Of a stretch of 64,000 bases of DNA, positions 8,406-17,382 are shown piece by piece. Below the pieces are notes generated by a model. That model ran no database searches and was not told the origin of the DNA. It worked only from the letters and a program-made list of their open reading frames with translations. Both the position numbers and the translations under genes were made by a program. Source of the DNA: Chryseobacterium sp. SN22 (GTDB lineage: Bacteria > Bacteroidota > Bacteroidia > Flavobacteriales > Weeksellaceae). The stretch lies in the NCBI RefSeq assembly GCF_008329705.1, contig NZ_VTSX01000004.1, forward strand, positions 124,001-188,000, given 5' to 3'. How positions within the stretch are numbered: position 1 is the first letter of the stretch; the number at the start of each line of letters is the position of its first letter.

Positions 8406-10535
8406 ATGTGGAAAAATTTTAAGCTAAATAAATTTTTACTCCTAATTCCATTAACAAGTCTAATGTTTTGTTTCAACTCGCCAAAGAATGATGACGAAAA
8501 GATGCAGACGATAATGGTGAGCGTGAAAAATACACTTTCTTATTTGCACTACAGTCCGAAACCGATTAATGATGCTTATTCAAAGGATGTTTACAAGCAT
8601 TATTTTGAATTGGTGGATCCGGGCAAAAGATACTTTATTCAGTCGGATATGGATGAGTTTGGCAAGCATGAGACCAAGCTGGATGATTATATCAACCAGG
8701 GTGATCTTACGTTTTACAAGCTTACTATCGACAGGCTTTATCAGCGGGTAGATGAAATCGATAAAATTACCCAGGATATTTTCAGCAAGCCGATTAATCT
8801 TGAAGAAGATGAAACACTGGTTTTAGAGCCGAAAGTGAAAAAAGTTCCGGCCAACAAACAGGAACAGTATAATGAATGGAAGAAGTTCATCAAATACAAT
8901 ATCCTTCAGGAAATTGAATCGATGAACAGCAAAGAAGAAGCTCAGAAAGAGAAGAAAGATTCCGTACAGAAATACAACCTCAAGGATACCATTAAGTATC
9001 AGCCGCTTGCCGCAGATCAAAAACTGAAAAAAGCAACGGATGAGGTAAAAGACCTTGTAAAAGAAACGTTTACAAGATTTAAGAAGAGAAAGAAAATGGA
9101 CTGGTTTACAGTATATATGAATGCCTATACCGAAGTTTTCGATCCTCATACCAACTATTATTCTCCGAAAGACAAAGAAGATTTCGATACCAATTTCACC
9201 GGGAAAGTAATCGGAATCGGGGCAATTATTCAGGAGAAAAAAGGGAATCTTTATCTGGGTGCCCTTACTATCGGAGCACCGGCCTGGAAATCGAAGCAGC
9301 TTTCCGAAGGCGATAAAATCCTGAAAGTAAAATCCAAGCCGAAAGAAGATGCCGTAAATGTTGTAGGCATGCTTTCCGACGAAGCGGTACGATTAATCAG
9401 AGGAGAGAAAGGGACACCGGTAACGCTTACGGTTCAGAAGAAAGACGGGACGATTAAAGATGTAACGATGATCCGTGAAGAAGTAGCCATTGAAGACACT
9501 TTTGCCAGAAGTATTGTGGTAAACTCACCGAACGGAAAAAAATACGGATTTATCAATCTACCGAGTTTCAACGCCGATTTTGAGAATCCGAACGGCAGAA
9601 ATGCTTCTGATGATATCAAGAATGAGATTGTTAAACTGAAAGCTCAGGGGATTCAGGGAATCGTTTTAGATCTCAGAAACAACGGAGGAGGATCCTTGAC
9701 AGAAGTAGGGGATATTATGGGACTGTTTATGCAGGCCGGGCCTTATGTTCAGGTAAAAGACAGTAACGGAAAAATTCAGACCTTAAAGAATAAAAACGAG
9801 ACGCCGATCTGGACAGGTCCATTGGTGATTATGCAGAACGAATTATCTGCTTCAGCATCAGAAATCCTAGCCGGAGTAATGCAGGACTACGGAAGAGCCA
9901 TGATTATCGGATCGCCTCAGTCTTTTGGAAAGGGAACCGTACAGACCTTCGTGGATTTGAATAGATTCTTAAACACAGAAGATGATTTCGGATCTTTGAA
10001 ACTGACCATTCAGAAATTCTACAGAATTACAGGAGAATCTACCCAGCGAAAAGGAATTGTTTCCGATATCCAAATGAAAGACTTCTTTACTTATGCTGAG
10101 GTAGGAGAACGATATGACGAATATGCGCTTGCATGGGATAAAATACCTTCTACCAGCTTCCAAAAACTGAATTATTTCAATATTCAGGCATTGGAAAAAG
10201 CCAGCAATGACAGAATGGCTAAGAATGCGAAGTACCAGCTTCTGCTGGAATCGGCACAGTGGAGAGAAAAACTGGATAAAGAAGAAACGATTACTTTGAA
10301 CATCAATAAGTTCAACGAACTGATGAAGCAAAGGAAAGCGCAGATCGATAAATTCAAATCGCTGACGAAATTTGAAAACGGACTTCAGTTTACTTTGTAT
10401 CAGAATGAAATTGAAAGGGAGAAGAAGGATGAAGCATTTAAGAAGAAATCCGAGATCTGGATCAAGAACCTTAAGAAAGATCTTTATCTTCAGGAAGCAA
10501 TGAATATTATTGCAGACATGAGTGTAAAATCTTAA
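8406..10535 (+). CDS. prc: Tail-specific (C-terminal processing) protease, S41 family
   Basis: A 709-residue periplasmic protease of the Prc/Tsp type. After a hydrophobic N-terminus comes the TSPc N-terminal region (DPGKRYFIQSDMDEF, near residue 70), a PDZ domain around residues 255-345 and the S41 catalytic domain. LDLRNNGGGSL is at about 420; the catalytic Ser lies in SASASE (481-486) and the catalytic Lys is Lys509 in FGKGTVQ. A C-terminal DUF3340-like charged region follows. It likely trims or degrades envelope proteins. It is a single-gene unit with its own promoter and a strong terminator. Confidence 0.93.
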   Translation: MWKNFKLNKFLLLIPLTSLMFCFNSPKNDDEKMQTIMVSVKNTLSYLHYSPKPINDAYSKDVYKHYFELVDPGKRYFIQSDMDEFGKHETKLDDYINQGDLTFYKLTIDRLYQRVDEIDKITQDIFSKPINLEEDETLVLEPKVKKVPANKQEQYNEWKKFIKYNILQEIESMNSKEEAQKEKKDSVQKYNLKDTIKYQPLAADQKLKKATDEVKDLVKETFTRFKKRKKMDWFTVYMNAYTEVFDPHTNYYSPKDKEDFDTNFTGKVIGIGAIIQEKKGNLYLGALTIGAPAWKSKQLSEGDKILKVKSKPKEDAVNVVGMLSDEAVRLIRGEKGTPVTLTVQKKDGTIKDVTMIREEVAIEDTFARSIVVNSPNGKKYGFINLPSFNADFENPNGRNASDDIKNEIVKLKAQGIQGIVLDLRNNGGGSLTEVGDIMGLFMQAGPYVQVKDSNGKIQTLKNKNETPIWTGPLVIMQNELSASASEILAGVMQDYGRAMIIGSPQSFGKGTVQTFVDLNRFLNTEDDFGSLKLTIQKFYRITGESTQRKGIVSDIQMKDFFTYAEVGERYDEYALAWDKIPSTSFQKLNYFNIQALEKASNDRMAKNAKYQLLLESAQWREKLDKEETITLNINKFNELMKQRKAQIDKFKSLTKFENGLQFTLYQNEIEREKKDEAFKKKSEIWIKNLKKDLYLQEAMNIIADMSVKS

Positions 10536-10542
10536 GATAAAG

Positions 10543-10575
10543 AAAAGCCGCTGATGAAAATCAGCGGCTTTTTTA
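10543..10575. terminator. Strong bidirectional terminator after prc and sodC
   Basis: AAAAGCCGCTGAT and ATCAGCGGCTTTT form a 12-bp stem with a GAAA-type loop and a T run. It separates the convergent prc and sodC genes. Confidence 0.9.
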
Positions 10576-10590
10576 TTGCAATAAACATAA

Positions 10591-11094
10591 TTATTTTATC
10601 TCTACGCATCCCACCCGTCCTCCGGCGTTTCCCGTTGGCTGGGTGTGGAAATCATCGGCTGCAGCATGAATAATCAGGCCTTTTCCGATAATGTTTTTAG
10701 AGGAATCTGTACATCCTAAGCACCATTTGTCGGTTTTGAAAGTCAGCATGGCATTTCCGCTCTGGTCTGCGGTAAGATTTCCGATATCGCCCATATGGAA
10801 GTGTTCTGCACCCCATTTTCCATGGTCGTCCTTGGCGGGGTTCCAGTGTCCCCCTGTTGAAGTTCCGTCTGCTGCCGAACAGTCGCCTTTCTCATGGATG
10901 TGTACGGCATGAATTCCCGGGGTAAGGTTTGTCACGGCAAGCTTCATAATAACCTCGCCTCCTTTCTGGGTAAATTTGGCGGTTCCTCCCGTTTGGGTGT
11001 TGCTTTTAGACAGAACCGGATACGTGTTCGTGGTTCCGCACGAAACCGCAAAAAGCGCGCAGCCTGCCAATAATGCTAATGTTTTACTTTTCAT
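10591..11094 (-). CDS. sodC: Cu/Zn superoxide dismutase, lipoprotein
   Basis: The enzyme dismutates superoxide in the periplasm. It has a lipoprotein signal ending in FAVSC, with Cys19 as the lipidated residue. The SodC fold shows AVHIHEKGDC (copper ligands), GGHWNP, HGKW, EHFHMGDIGNL (zinc region), IIHAAADDF and GNAGGRVGCVEI near the end. The 167-residue length fits. It is monocistronic and shares the terminator with prc. Confidence 0.95.
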   Translation of the reverse strand: MKSKTLALLAGCALFAVSCGTTNTYPVLSKSNTQTGGTAKFTQKGGEVIMKLAVTNLTPGIHAVHIHEKGDCSAADGTSTGGHWNPAKDDHGKWGAEHFHMGDIGNLTADQSGNAMLTFKTDKWCLGCTDSSKNIIGKGLIIHAAADDFHTQPTGNAGGRVGCVEIK

Positions 11095-11215
11095 TGTTCA
11101 AATGTTTTAAAGTGATTGTAGCATAAATTTAATAAACATTTGGCGAAAAGTTTCACGATCCGAGGATTATTTACAGAATAGCAATAAAAGACAAGCTTCT
11201 TTCTTCCGAACTTTA

Positions 11216-11223
11216 TACATTTG
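11216..11223 (+). promoter_or_regulatory. Predicted -7 box (TACATTTG) of the AraC-type regulator
   Basis: TACATTTG matches TAnnTTTG. It overlaps the first possible start codon of the gene (TTG at 11221), which makes a downstream GTG at 11242 the more likely start. Confidence 0.4.
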
Positions 11224-11241
11224 CTCCAAACGCTCTGGAAC

Positions 11242-12144
11242 GTGGAAGAGTACAAAAAGAGAATCGTAAAAGCCATCCGTTATATTGATGACCATCTGGA
11301 TACCGACCTGTCGCTGCAGAAAATTGCTGAGGTAGGCGCCTATTCGCCGTTTCATTTTCACAGGATTTTCAGGCTGGTGACTGGTGAAACGCTTCAGCAC
11401 TACATTACCAGGAAAAGAATGGAAAGGTCAGCGTTTTACCTGGCTTTAAGGAAACAGCTGAGCCTTAAGGATATTTACCTCCAGTTCGGTTTTTCAAGCC
11501 ATTCCGCTTTTACTAAAACTTTTAAAAACCATTACAGACAGTCACCTTCCGCATTCAGGAAATCTGTCCCGGAACATTTTCATAAGATCCGCTTACAGGA
11601 AAGCAAGAACGGACAAGCCGATACGGTTTTCAGCACTTACATTTGCAATATCGAAAACCTTTTAAAATGGACAAAAATGAATTTAAAAATTAAAGTCGCC
11701 CATCTTCCTGAAATGCATCTGGCAGCTGTTATGAGCTTGGGAATTACTAATGTAGAGCCTTCTTATACCATTCTGATCGATTGGGCTAAAGGAAAAAATC
11801 TGTTTCCCTGTGAAAATGTAAAGATGATTTCAGTATATCACGACAGCTTCACAGTTACGCCTCCGGATAAAGTAAGAATCCATGCCTGTATGCTTTTAGA
11901 CGAGACGTTAAAGAAACCGGAAGGCGAAGTCTTTGCCGAAACCATTGATGCAGGAAAATTCATCGTTGGAAGCGGGGAAGTCACCCTGAATGATTTCGAG
12001 AAAAGCTGGATGTCCCTGTTTCTGTGGATGAAAGAGAACGGCTATTCTGTCCGTAAAGCCTTCCCGTTTGAAATCTACCATACCAACTTCAAAGAACACC
12101 CCGAAGGAAAAATAATCGTTGATTTCTGCATTCCGGTTAATTAA
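11242..12144 (+). CDS. AraC-family regulator with GyrI-like effector domain
   Basis: The N-terminal part has two helix-turn-helix motifs of the AraC/XylS type (SLQKIAEVGAYSPFHFHRIF and a second ending in FTKTFKNHYRQSPSAFR), about residues 5-105. The remainder, from LKIKVAHLPEMHLAAV on, is a GyrI-like/SOUL-type small-molecule binding domain with the usual FAFEIYH-like end (FPFEIYHTNF). This pairing resembles Rob/BltR-type regulators that sense hydrophobic compounds. The frame opens with TTG at 11221, but a -7 box covers that codon, so GTG at 11242 was chosen. It is encoded alone, with no target gene evident. Confidence 0.85.
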   Translation: MEEYKKRIVKAIRYIDDHLDTDLSLQKIAEVGAYSPFHFHRIFRLVTGETLQHYITRKRMERSAFYLALRKQLSLKDIYLQFGFSSHSAFTKTFKNHYRQSPSAFRKSVPEHFHKIRLQESKNGQADTVFSTYICNIENLLKWTKMNLKIKVAHLPEMHLAAVMSLGITNVEPSYTILIDWAKGKNLFPCENVKMISVYHDSFTVTPPDKVRIHACMLLDETLKKPEGEVFAETIDAGKFIVGSGEVTLNDFEKSWMSLFLWMKENGYSVRKAFPFEIYHTNFKEHPEGKIIVDFCIPVN

Positions 12145-12285
12145 CTTGCTTGAGAGGTGAATGATGAACGGTCAATTCGCTTTACCTGTCCATTTCAATT
12201 TACTGAATATCATGCCTAAAATAGGCAGTAGTAAAGCTTACCCTTAAATTATAAAATCACGGATAATATCTTAAGCTAAATTCCA

Positions 12286-12345
12286 CTCCTTTGAAGGGAC
12301 GGCAAAAATTCATAGAATTTTGACAGGATTAATTAAGATATACAT
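12286..12345. repeat. Probable decayed dispersed intergenic repeat
   Basis: The stretch CACTCCTTTGAAGGGACGG, then CAAAAATTCATAGAATTTTGAC, resembles a repeat I remember from Chryseobacterium genomes (CTCCTTTGGAGGGGTGG with AATTCAAAGAATTTTTGACG). The copy is degraded. The rest of the 12145-12450 gap shows no gene. Confidence 0.35.
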
Positions 12346-12450
12346 AATACTTAAAAATTAATATGAACTTAACGTTATTCGATTTATCTTCAGTTAGTTA
12401 TTGAGCCATGGCTTAAATAGGCTCTGACTGAGTGTAAAACGGTTTCATAC

Positions 12451-12498
12451 TGTTGGCAAAAGAAACTTCCGGCATCCAGTTTCCCTCTTCCAGCCTCT
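12451..12498 (+). repeat. Dispersed repeat A, copy 1
   Basis: The unit begins TGTTGGCA, continues with ACTTCCGGCATCCAG and ends CTCTTCCAGCCTC. It matches 39 of 43 bases of a copy at 38843-38885 and resembles a third, inverted copy at 43705-43743. All three are intergenic. Confidence 0.6.
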
Positions 12499-12569
12499 GA
12501 ATGATGTTCAAGGTAAATACTCCCACAATCTCCAATTCAACCTCCCCGTCACCCCCAAAAATAAAATTT

Positions 12570-12601
12570 TACTGTTCAGTTTGCAAAACCTACCGTTCAG
12601 T
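12570..12601 (+). promoter_or_regulatory. Predicted LytTR-regulator site upstream of the TonB receptor
   Basis: Two direct repeats, TACTGTTCAGT (12570-12580) and TACCGTTCAGT (12591-12601), start 21 bp apart. This is the form and spacing of LytTR-domain binding sites (9-bp repeats, 12-bp gap). The second repeat begins 43 bp before the -7 box, ideal for an activator. The same arrangement occurs at 18098-18129, in front of the operon that encodes the LytTR regulator. Confidence 0.75.
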
Positions 12602-12633
12602 TACAAAAATTTATTCCTTCCGGAGTTTCGATC

Positions 12634-12641
12634 TACTTTTG
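12634..12641 (+). promoter_or_regulatory. -7 box (TACTTTTG) of the TonB receptor operon
   Basis: A full match to TAnnTTTG, 20 bases before the ATG. No TTTG stands 19 bp upstream, as expected if an activator at the LytTR repeats replaces the -33 contact. Confidence 0.6.
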
Positions 12642-12660
12642 AATTGAAATAGAAACAGCT

Positions 12661-14877
12661 ATGAAAACAAAACTACTACTTCTCACTACCTTTTTATCTT
12701 TCACCTTTCATCTTGCACAGATCAAAATCTCGGGAAAAGTAACCTATAAAAATAAAGAGGCCGGAGAAGTAAGCGTAACCTTAAAAGATACGTATGACGG
12801 TGCCACCACAGACGCCAGCGGAAACTTTTCTTTTGAAACCTCTGAAAAAGGAAATTATACCCTCGTCTTTACAAGCCCGAAATATATACCGGCTGAAAAG
12901 GCCGTACTTATTGAAAACCAGGATCTGGTAATCAATATGGAGATGAAAGAACAGATCAGCGAGATCGACGCAGTGGTAATTTCTGCAGGTTCCATTGAGG
13001 CCAGCGATAAAAGGAGAGCGACTGCTGCTTTGACGCCGATGGATATTTATACGACGGCAGGTTCGCAGGGGCAGACTACCACCGGGTACAAATTTTTACC
13101 GGGTGTACAGAACGCTGGAGACAGTGAGGGGCTCTTCGTAAGAGGCGGAACAGGAGCGGAAACCAAGTTTTATATCGACGGCAATTTGGTCAATAACTAT
13201 TTCAGCAGCTCTGTGCCGGGTTTGGCAGGCAGGGAGCGTTTTAATACTTCTATATTTAAAGGGAGTATTTTTTCCAGCGGCGGCTATTCTGCATTGTACG
13301 GCCAGGCTTTGTCTTCGGTTCTGCTTTTGGAAAGCGTGGATATGCCGGATGAAAGTTCCTATTCCTTCAATATTTTCCCTTTTTCCCTGGGAGGAGATTA
13401 CCAGCATGTTAATGAAAAGAAGACTTTCAGCTATGGGATCGATGTCAATATTTCAGATCTGGGGCTGGTCACGAAATTGCTGAATTTCGAAACAGACTTT
13501 ATCAAAGCCCCGAGAAGTATTTCGGTAAACGGAAATTTCAGGATTAAAACAAAATCCGGCGGTTTCCTGAAATATTACGGGAGTTTCGATGCCAATTCTT
13601 TAACGGTCTCTCAGCCGAGCCTGGAGCAGAATTACGATGAGCAGCAGCCATCCGTTAACGGAAAAAATACTTTTCACAGCCTTACCTACAAAAAGAAAAT
13701 GGGACGTTACCTGATGAACCTGGGATCTTCTTTCAGCATCAATAAAAGCGACCTGGAAATCGGAATCGTAAATGAAGGAAATAAGATCGGTACCGTGAAT
13801 ATGAATACGGAAGGCCTGTACTGGAACAGCCGGGCGGTCTTTGAACGGAAAATTGCAGCCGTAAGCAATATCAAAGCAGGTTTTGAGCTTCTCTCGGAAA
13901 ACGATAAATCTTCATTCTCCATATTCGGTTCGCCGCAGCAGCAGAACAGCATCACCAATTTTACCACAGCTTTGTTTGCGGAAAACAACCTGGCTTTCGG
14001 GAGAAATTTCTCCACCAGCTTAGGGATACGGGCAGAAAATTCAAGCTTTCTGAACCAATGGAATGTGGCCCCGCGTGTTTCAGCCGCCTACCGTTTATCA
14101 AAGAACTGGGTAAGCTCATTCGCCTACGGGATTTTTTACCAGACGCCGGAATCGAAATATTTAACGCAGAACTTTAAGCAGAACTTCCAGAAAGCCACCC
14201 ATTATATTTTCCAGATTCAGAGAAGCGAAGATAACCGGACATTGAGGATGGAAGCATTTTATAAAGACTATAAAAATCTGGTGAAGACCTTGGTGTCCGG
14301 TTTTCAGAATACCATCCTTCCCAATTACGGAAACGGTTTTGCAAAAGGGGTGGAAATACTCTGGAGGGATAAGAAGAGCATCAAAAATGTAGATTATTGG
14401 ATCTCCTATTCTTACCTGGACAGCAAAAGGGAATTCCTGAATTATCCTACTGAGCTGTACCCGGGCTTTGCAGCAAAGCACAACATGTCCCTGGTGGCCA
14501 AGAAATTCGTGACTTCATGGAAAACAGGATTTAATTTTTCCTATACCTATACTTCCGGAAGACCTTTTTACAACATCGTGGCCCAGGGCGGAGAGAATAA
14601 CCTGCAATCGGAAGGGAAGGTAAAGAATTTTAATTCCCTGAATTTCAGTCTGAATTACCTTCCAAATCTTGGAAAGAAAGATGCAAAAGCATTTACCATT
14701 CTGGTAGCCGGGGTTAATAATATTTTAGGAAATAAAAATATCTACGGCTATCGTTTTTCTTCCAACGGCGATAGGAGCGCTCCCGTTCTGCCTGCTGCCC
14801 AAACTTTTGTCTACATCGGTGCGCTGATCAGTTTCGGAATCGATAAGACCCAGGAAGCAATAGATAACAACCTTTAG
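12661..14877 (+). CDS. TonB-dependent outer-membrane receptor
   Basis: A 738-residue protein with a signal peptide (ending LAQ, residue 20) and a carboxypeptidase-regulatory-like beta domain (about 22-105, ISGKVTYKNKEAGEVSV ... NMEM). A TonB plug (about 115-240, with FVRGGTGAETKFYIDG) and a beta-barrel to the end follow. The order is typical of Bacteroidota TonB-dependent transporters without a partner SusD. The substrate cannot be read from the sequence. A LytTR-type site and -7 box precede it and a periplasmic protein gene follows 48 bases later, so it appears to be the main output of the neighbouring LytS/LytTR system. Confidence 0.92.
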   Translation: MKTKLLLLTTFLSFTFHLAQIKISGKVTYKNKEAGEVSVTLKDTYDGATTDASGNFSFETSEKGNYTLVFTSPKYIPAEKAVLIENQDLVINMEMKEQISEIDAVVISAGSIEASDKRRATAALTPMDIYTTAGSQGQTTTGYKFLPGVQNAGDSEGLFVRGGTGAETKFYIDGNLVNNYFSSSVPGLAGRERFNTSIFKGSIFSSGGYSALYGQALSSVLLLESVDMPDESSYSFNIFPFSLGGDYQHVNEKKTFSYGIDVNISDLGLVTKLLNFETDFIKAPRSISVNGNFRIKTKSGGFLKYYGSFDANSLTVSQPSLEQNYDEQQPSVNGKNTFHSLTYKKKMGRYLMNLGSSFSINKSDLEIGIVNEGNKIGTVNMNTEGLYWNSRAVFERKIAAVSNIKAGFELLSENDKSSFSIFGSPQQQNSITNFTTALFAENNLAFGRNFSTSLGIRAENSSFLNQWNVAPRVSAAYRLSKNWVSSFAYGIFYQTPESKYLTQNFKQNFQKATHYIFQIQRSEDNRTLRMEAFYKDYKNLVKTLVSGFQNTILPNYGNGFAKGVEILWRDKKSIKNVDYWISYSYLDSKREFLNYPTELYPGFAAKHNMSLVAKKFVTSWKTGFNFSYTYTSGRPFYNIVAQGGENNLQSEGKVKNFNSLNFSLNYLPNLGKKDAKAFTILVAGVNNILGNKNIYGYRFSSNGDRSAPVLPAAQTFVYIGALISFGIDKTQEAIDNNL

Positions 14878-14925
14878 AAATCCATTAAAATCAATACAAC
14901 AATTAATCTTAAAAATTTAGAAATC

Positions 14926-15573
14926 ATGAGAAAATATGTTTTAAGTTTCGCTTTAGGCTTGATGAGTTTAGTGTCTTACGCTCAGTCCAATTACGAAAAA
15001 GCAATGACTGAAAAAATAAACAAGCTGGAAGCCACCAGATCTCCTGAAGAGCTTCAGGCACTGGCCAACGATTTCCAGAGGATCGCCGACAAGGAAAAAG
15101 ACAAATGGCAGCCGAACTATTACACAGCCCTGGCCTACATCCAGAAAGGAAGATCGCAGATGCAGAGCGGCAATAACCAGGCACTGGAAGAAACGGCAGA
15201 CCAGGCCCAGAAATTTGTAGACGCGGCTGAATCCCTGGAAAAAAACAATTCCGAAATCCACCTGCTGCAGAAAATGATCTACTCGTTAAAAATGATGGTC
15301 AATCCGATGGAAAGGTTCAGGACTTTCGGAGGCAGGGCAGAAGAAGAACTGAAAAAGGCAGAGCAGCTGGATCCTGCTAATCCAAGAGTTACCCTGATCA
15401 AAGCAGAGGATACTTACTATACGCCGGAGCAGTTCGGAGGAAGCAAAACCAAAGGCATGGAACTCTTTAAAACCGCTATGGAAAAGTTCAGCACCTTTAA
15501 ACCGAAAACTGCGCTGGACCCGAACTGGGGGAAAATGGAAGCTCAGTATTTTTTAAGCGGCGCGGCGAGATAA
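14926..15573 (+). CDS. Periplasmic alpha-helical (TPR-like) protein
   Basis: A 215-residue protein with a signal peptide (ending YAQ, residue 20) and an all-helical, charged body containing TPR-like pairs (YTALAYIQKGR, and AEQLDPANPRVTLIKAE typical of a tetratricopeptide turn). It follows the TonB receptor by 48 bases and is closed by a terminator, so both form an operon. It may assist the receptor or process what is imported; no enzyme motif is visible. Confidence 0.75.
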   Translation: MRKYVLSFALGLMSLVSYAQSNYEKAMTEKINKLEATRSPEELQALANDFQRIADKEKDKWQPNYYTALAYIQKGRSQMQSGNNQALEETADQAQKFVDAAESLEKNNSEIHLLQKMIYSLKMMVNPMERFRTFGGRAEEELKKAEQLDPANPRVTLIKAEDTYYTPEQFGGSKTKGMELFKTAMEKFSTFKPKTALDPNWGKMEAQYFLSGAAR

Positions 15574-15589
15574 TTCCGCCATACCATTT

Positions 15590-15618
15590 AAAGCCTTCTC
15601 CTGGCAGAAGGTTTTTTA
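15590..15618 (+). terminator. Terminator of the TonB receptor operon
   Basis: CCTTC and GAAGG with flanking A/T pairs form a hairpin followed by a T run (GGTTTTTTAAT), 17 bases after the stop of the preceding gene. Confidence 0.65.
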
Positions 15619-15619
15619 A

Positions 15620-15651
15620 TCCCACTCAGCCATAAAAAACAGCGGTTCGGG
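15620..15651 (+). promoter_or_regulatory. Degenerate LytTR-type site upstream of the histidine kinase
   Basis: AGCGGTTCGGG at 15641-15651 matches the TACGGTTCGGT repeat in 8 of 11 positions and begins exactly 43 bp before the -7 box at 15684. The partner repeat 21 bp upstream (TCCCACTCAGC, 15620) is poor. The position is the main support. Confidence 0.4.
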
Positions 15652-15683
15652 AGAAAATAATTTGCACTGTTTTTATAATAAGC

Positions 15684-15691
15684 TATTTTTG
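15684..15691 (+). promoter_or_regulatory. -7 box (TATTTTTG) of the histidine kinase operon
   Basis: A full match to TAnnTTTG, 17 bases before the ATG at 15709. Confidence 0.5.
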
Positions 15692-15708
15692 AAGCAAGAA
15701 AACGGACA

Positions 15709-17025
15709 ATGAAACGTAAGAACCTTATTACTTTATGCTGGATATCGCTGGCCACCTCCATGGTTTTTTTCTTCGGGTTTACGAAGGAAAAAACCATGGA
15801 AAATTTCATGCTTACTGTAATAGTGTGTTTTATGTATTCGTTTGTGCTGGGAATGGGGAATAAACTGATCAATGACTTTCTGAACAAGCGGTTTCCCTGG
15901 TCCGAAGCAACCACCAAAAGAGCCATCATTAGTGTGGTTTCCATTTTAATTGCCAATATTATCCTGGTGTATTTCTGCAATTACATGAATTTTGTGATTT
16001 TCCAGAAAGGGACTACAACAGAAGAGTTTTTCTCAGGGAAATACGGTTTCATGAACTGGTTCACCATTAACATTGCCCTGCTGATCTCTGCTTTTCTCCA
16101 TGCGAAAGGTTTCATGGAAGAACTGAAGAAAACCTCCCGAAAAGAAGTGGTGGAGCAGAAATTAATTGCTAAGTCGGCTAATGCCCAGTTTGAAACGCTT
16201 AAAAACCAGCTGGACCCGCACTTTTTATTTAATTCTTTAAATGTTCTGAGCTCGCTGATCGATGAAAACCCGAAGCAGGCGCAGAAGTTTACTGCTTCCA
16301 TGTCTAAGATTTACCGCTATGTTTTAGAGCAAAAGGACAAAGAACTGGTGACGGTGGAAGATGAACTGGAATTTGCCAGGACCTATTGCGATCTTTTAAA
16401 GACAAGATTCGAGGACAGCGTAGACTTTGCTTTTGACGTTAAAAAAGAGGACTACCGGAGATTTGTCGTTCCCTTGTCGCTGCAGCTGCTGCTGGAAAAC
16501 TGCATCAAACATAATTTTGCAACCTCGTCAAAACCTCTAATCATTAGAATTTTCTCTGAAAATGATACGCTTTGCATTGAAAATAACCTGCAGGTAAGGG
16601 AGCAGATCAAGGAAAGTTCAGGGATCGGCCTGTCGAATATTGTTCAGCGGTATGCACTGCTGACAAAGAGAAACGTATTTATTGAGAAATCGGAAGATTA
16701 TTTTAAAGTAAAGCTTCCGGTGCTTTCTTCCAAACCCAATGCAGTGAGTATACTGCCGGAAACAAAGAATGAGTCCTATGAAAGGGCACAGAAGCGGGTT
16801 AAGGAGATCAAAAGCTTCTATGGAAATCTTGTTTCCTACTGTCTTATTATCCCATTTTTAATTATTGTCAATATCATTACCAGCCCGGGCGACCTCTGGT
16901 TCATTTATCCGATGCTGGGATGGGGAATCGGTTTGGCAGCGCACGGAATGGGGGTATTCGGCATCGGTAAAAGGTGGGAAGACAAAAAGATCAGGGAGAT
17001 TCTTGAAAAACAAAATAAAAGATAA
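15709..17025 (+). CDS. LytS-type sensor histidine kinase with C-terminal 2TM domain
   Basis: A 438-residue membrane kinase. The N-terminal half has about four membrane helices (residues 8-135). The His_kinase (LytS/YehU-type) domain follows, with phospho-acceptor His171 in QLDPHFLFNSLN, an N-box LLLENCIKHNF and a G-box GIGLSNIVQRY. A 2TM domain (about 358-436, RVKEIKSFYGNLVSY ... GIGKRWEDKKIREI) is fused at the C-terminus. That domain is about two thirds identical to the free-standing protein at 18211. The partner is surely the LytTR regulator at 18867. The gene has its own -7 box and a degenerate LytTR site, suggesting feedback. Confidence 0.92.
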   Translation: MKRKNLITLCWISLATSMVFFFGFTKEKTMENFMLTVIVCFMYSFVLGMGNKLINDFLNKRFPWSEATTKRAIISVVSILIANIILVYFCNYMNFVIFQKGTTTEEFFSGKYGFMNWFTINIALLISAFLHAKGFMEELKKTSRKEVVEQKLIAKSANAQFETLKNQLDPHFLFNSLNVLSSLIDENPKQAQKFTASMSKIYRYVLEQKDKELVTVEDELEFARTYCDLLKTRFEDSVDFAFDVKKEDYRRFVVPLSLQLLLENCIKHNFATSSKPLIIRIFSENDTLCIENNLQVREQIKESSGIGLSNIVQRYALLTKRNVFIEKSEDYFKVKLPVLSSKPNAVSILPETKNESYERAQKRVKEIKSFYGNLVSYCLIIPFLIIVNIITSPGDLWFIYPMLGWGIGLAAHGMGVFGIGKRWEDKKIREILEKQNKR

Positions 17026-17033
17026 TGTAAGCC

Positions 17034-17339
17034 ATGGAAAACATAAGCAAAGACGACATCCGCTACAAAGAAGCCGAAAGGGAGGTAAAAAAAATCAAAA
17101 AGTTTTACATTTTCCTGTTCATCTACATCGCAGTCAATATTTTTATTTTAGTCTTAAATTACAGGGAATTAAAGCCCGGTCAAACGATCTGGCAGCTGAA
17201 ATACTTCTTGCTTCCCATCTTTTGGGGGATTGCGGTCGTGATTCAGGCCATGAGGACCTTTATGCCCAACTTTATGCTGGGAAGCAAGTGGGAAGACCGG
17301 AAGATCAAAGAACTGATGGACAAAGAAAAACAGCCGTAA
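17034..17339 (+). CDS. 2TM-domain protein
   Basis: A 101-residue protein with two hydrophobic helices (about residues 21-40 and 57-76). It is framed by the conserved charged edges of the 2TM domain: KEAEREVKKIKKFYIF at the start and KWEDRKIKELMDKE at the end. It lies 8 bases after the histidine kinase, whose C-terminus carries the same domain, so it may form mixed complexes with it. It is more divergent than the copy at 18211. Confidence 0.85.
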   Translation: MENISKDDIRYKEAEREVKKIKKFYIFLFIYIAVNIFILVLNYRELKPGQTIWQLKYFLLPIFWGIAVVIQAMRTFMPNFMLGSKWEDRKIKELMDKEKQP

Positions 17340-17382
17340 TCCTGTTCATACATTTAATTAAAAAATTAAAAAACCTGATGCT

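Noticed and set aside
15664..15674. GCACTGTTTTT as a second LytTR repeat upstream of the kinase
   Set aside because: Its distance to the better repeat at 15641 is 23-24 bp instead of 21, and it lacks the GTTCrG core.
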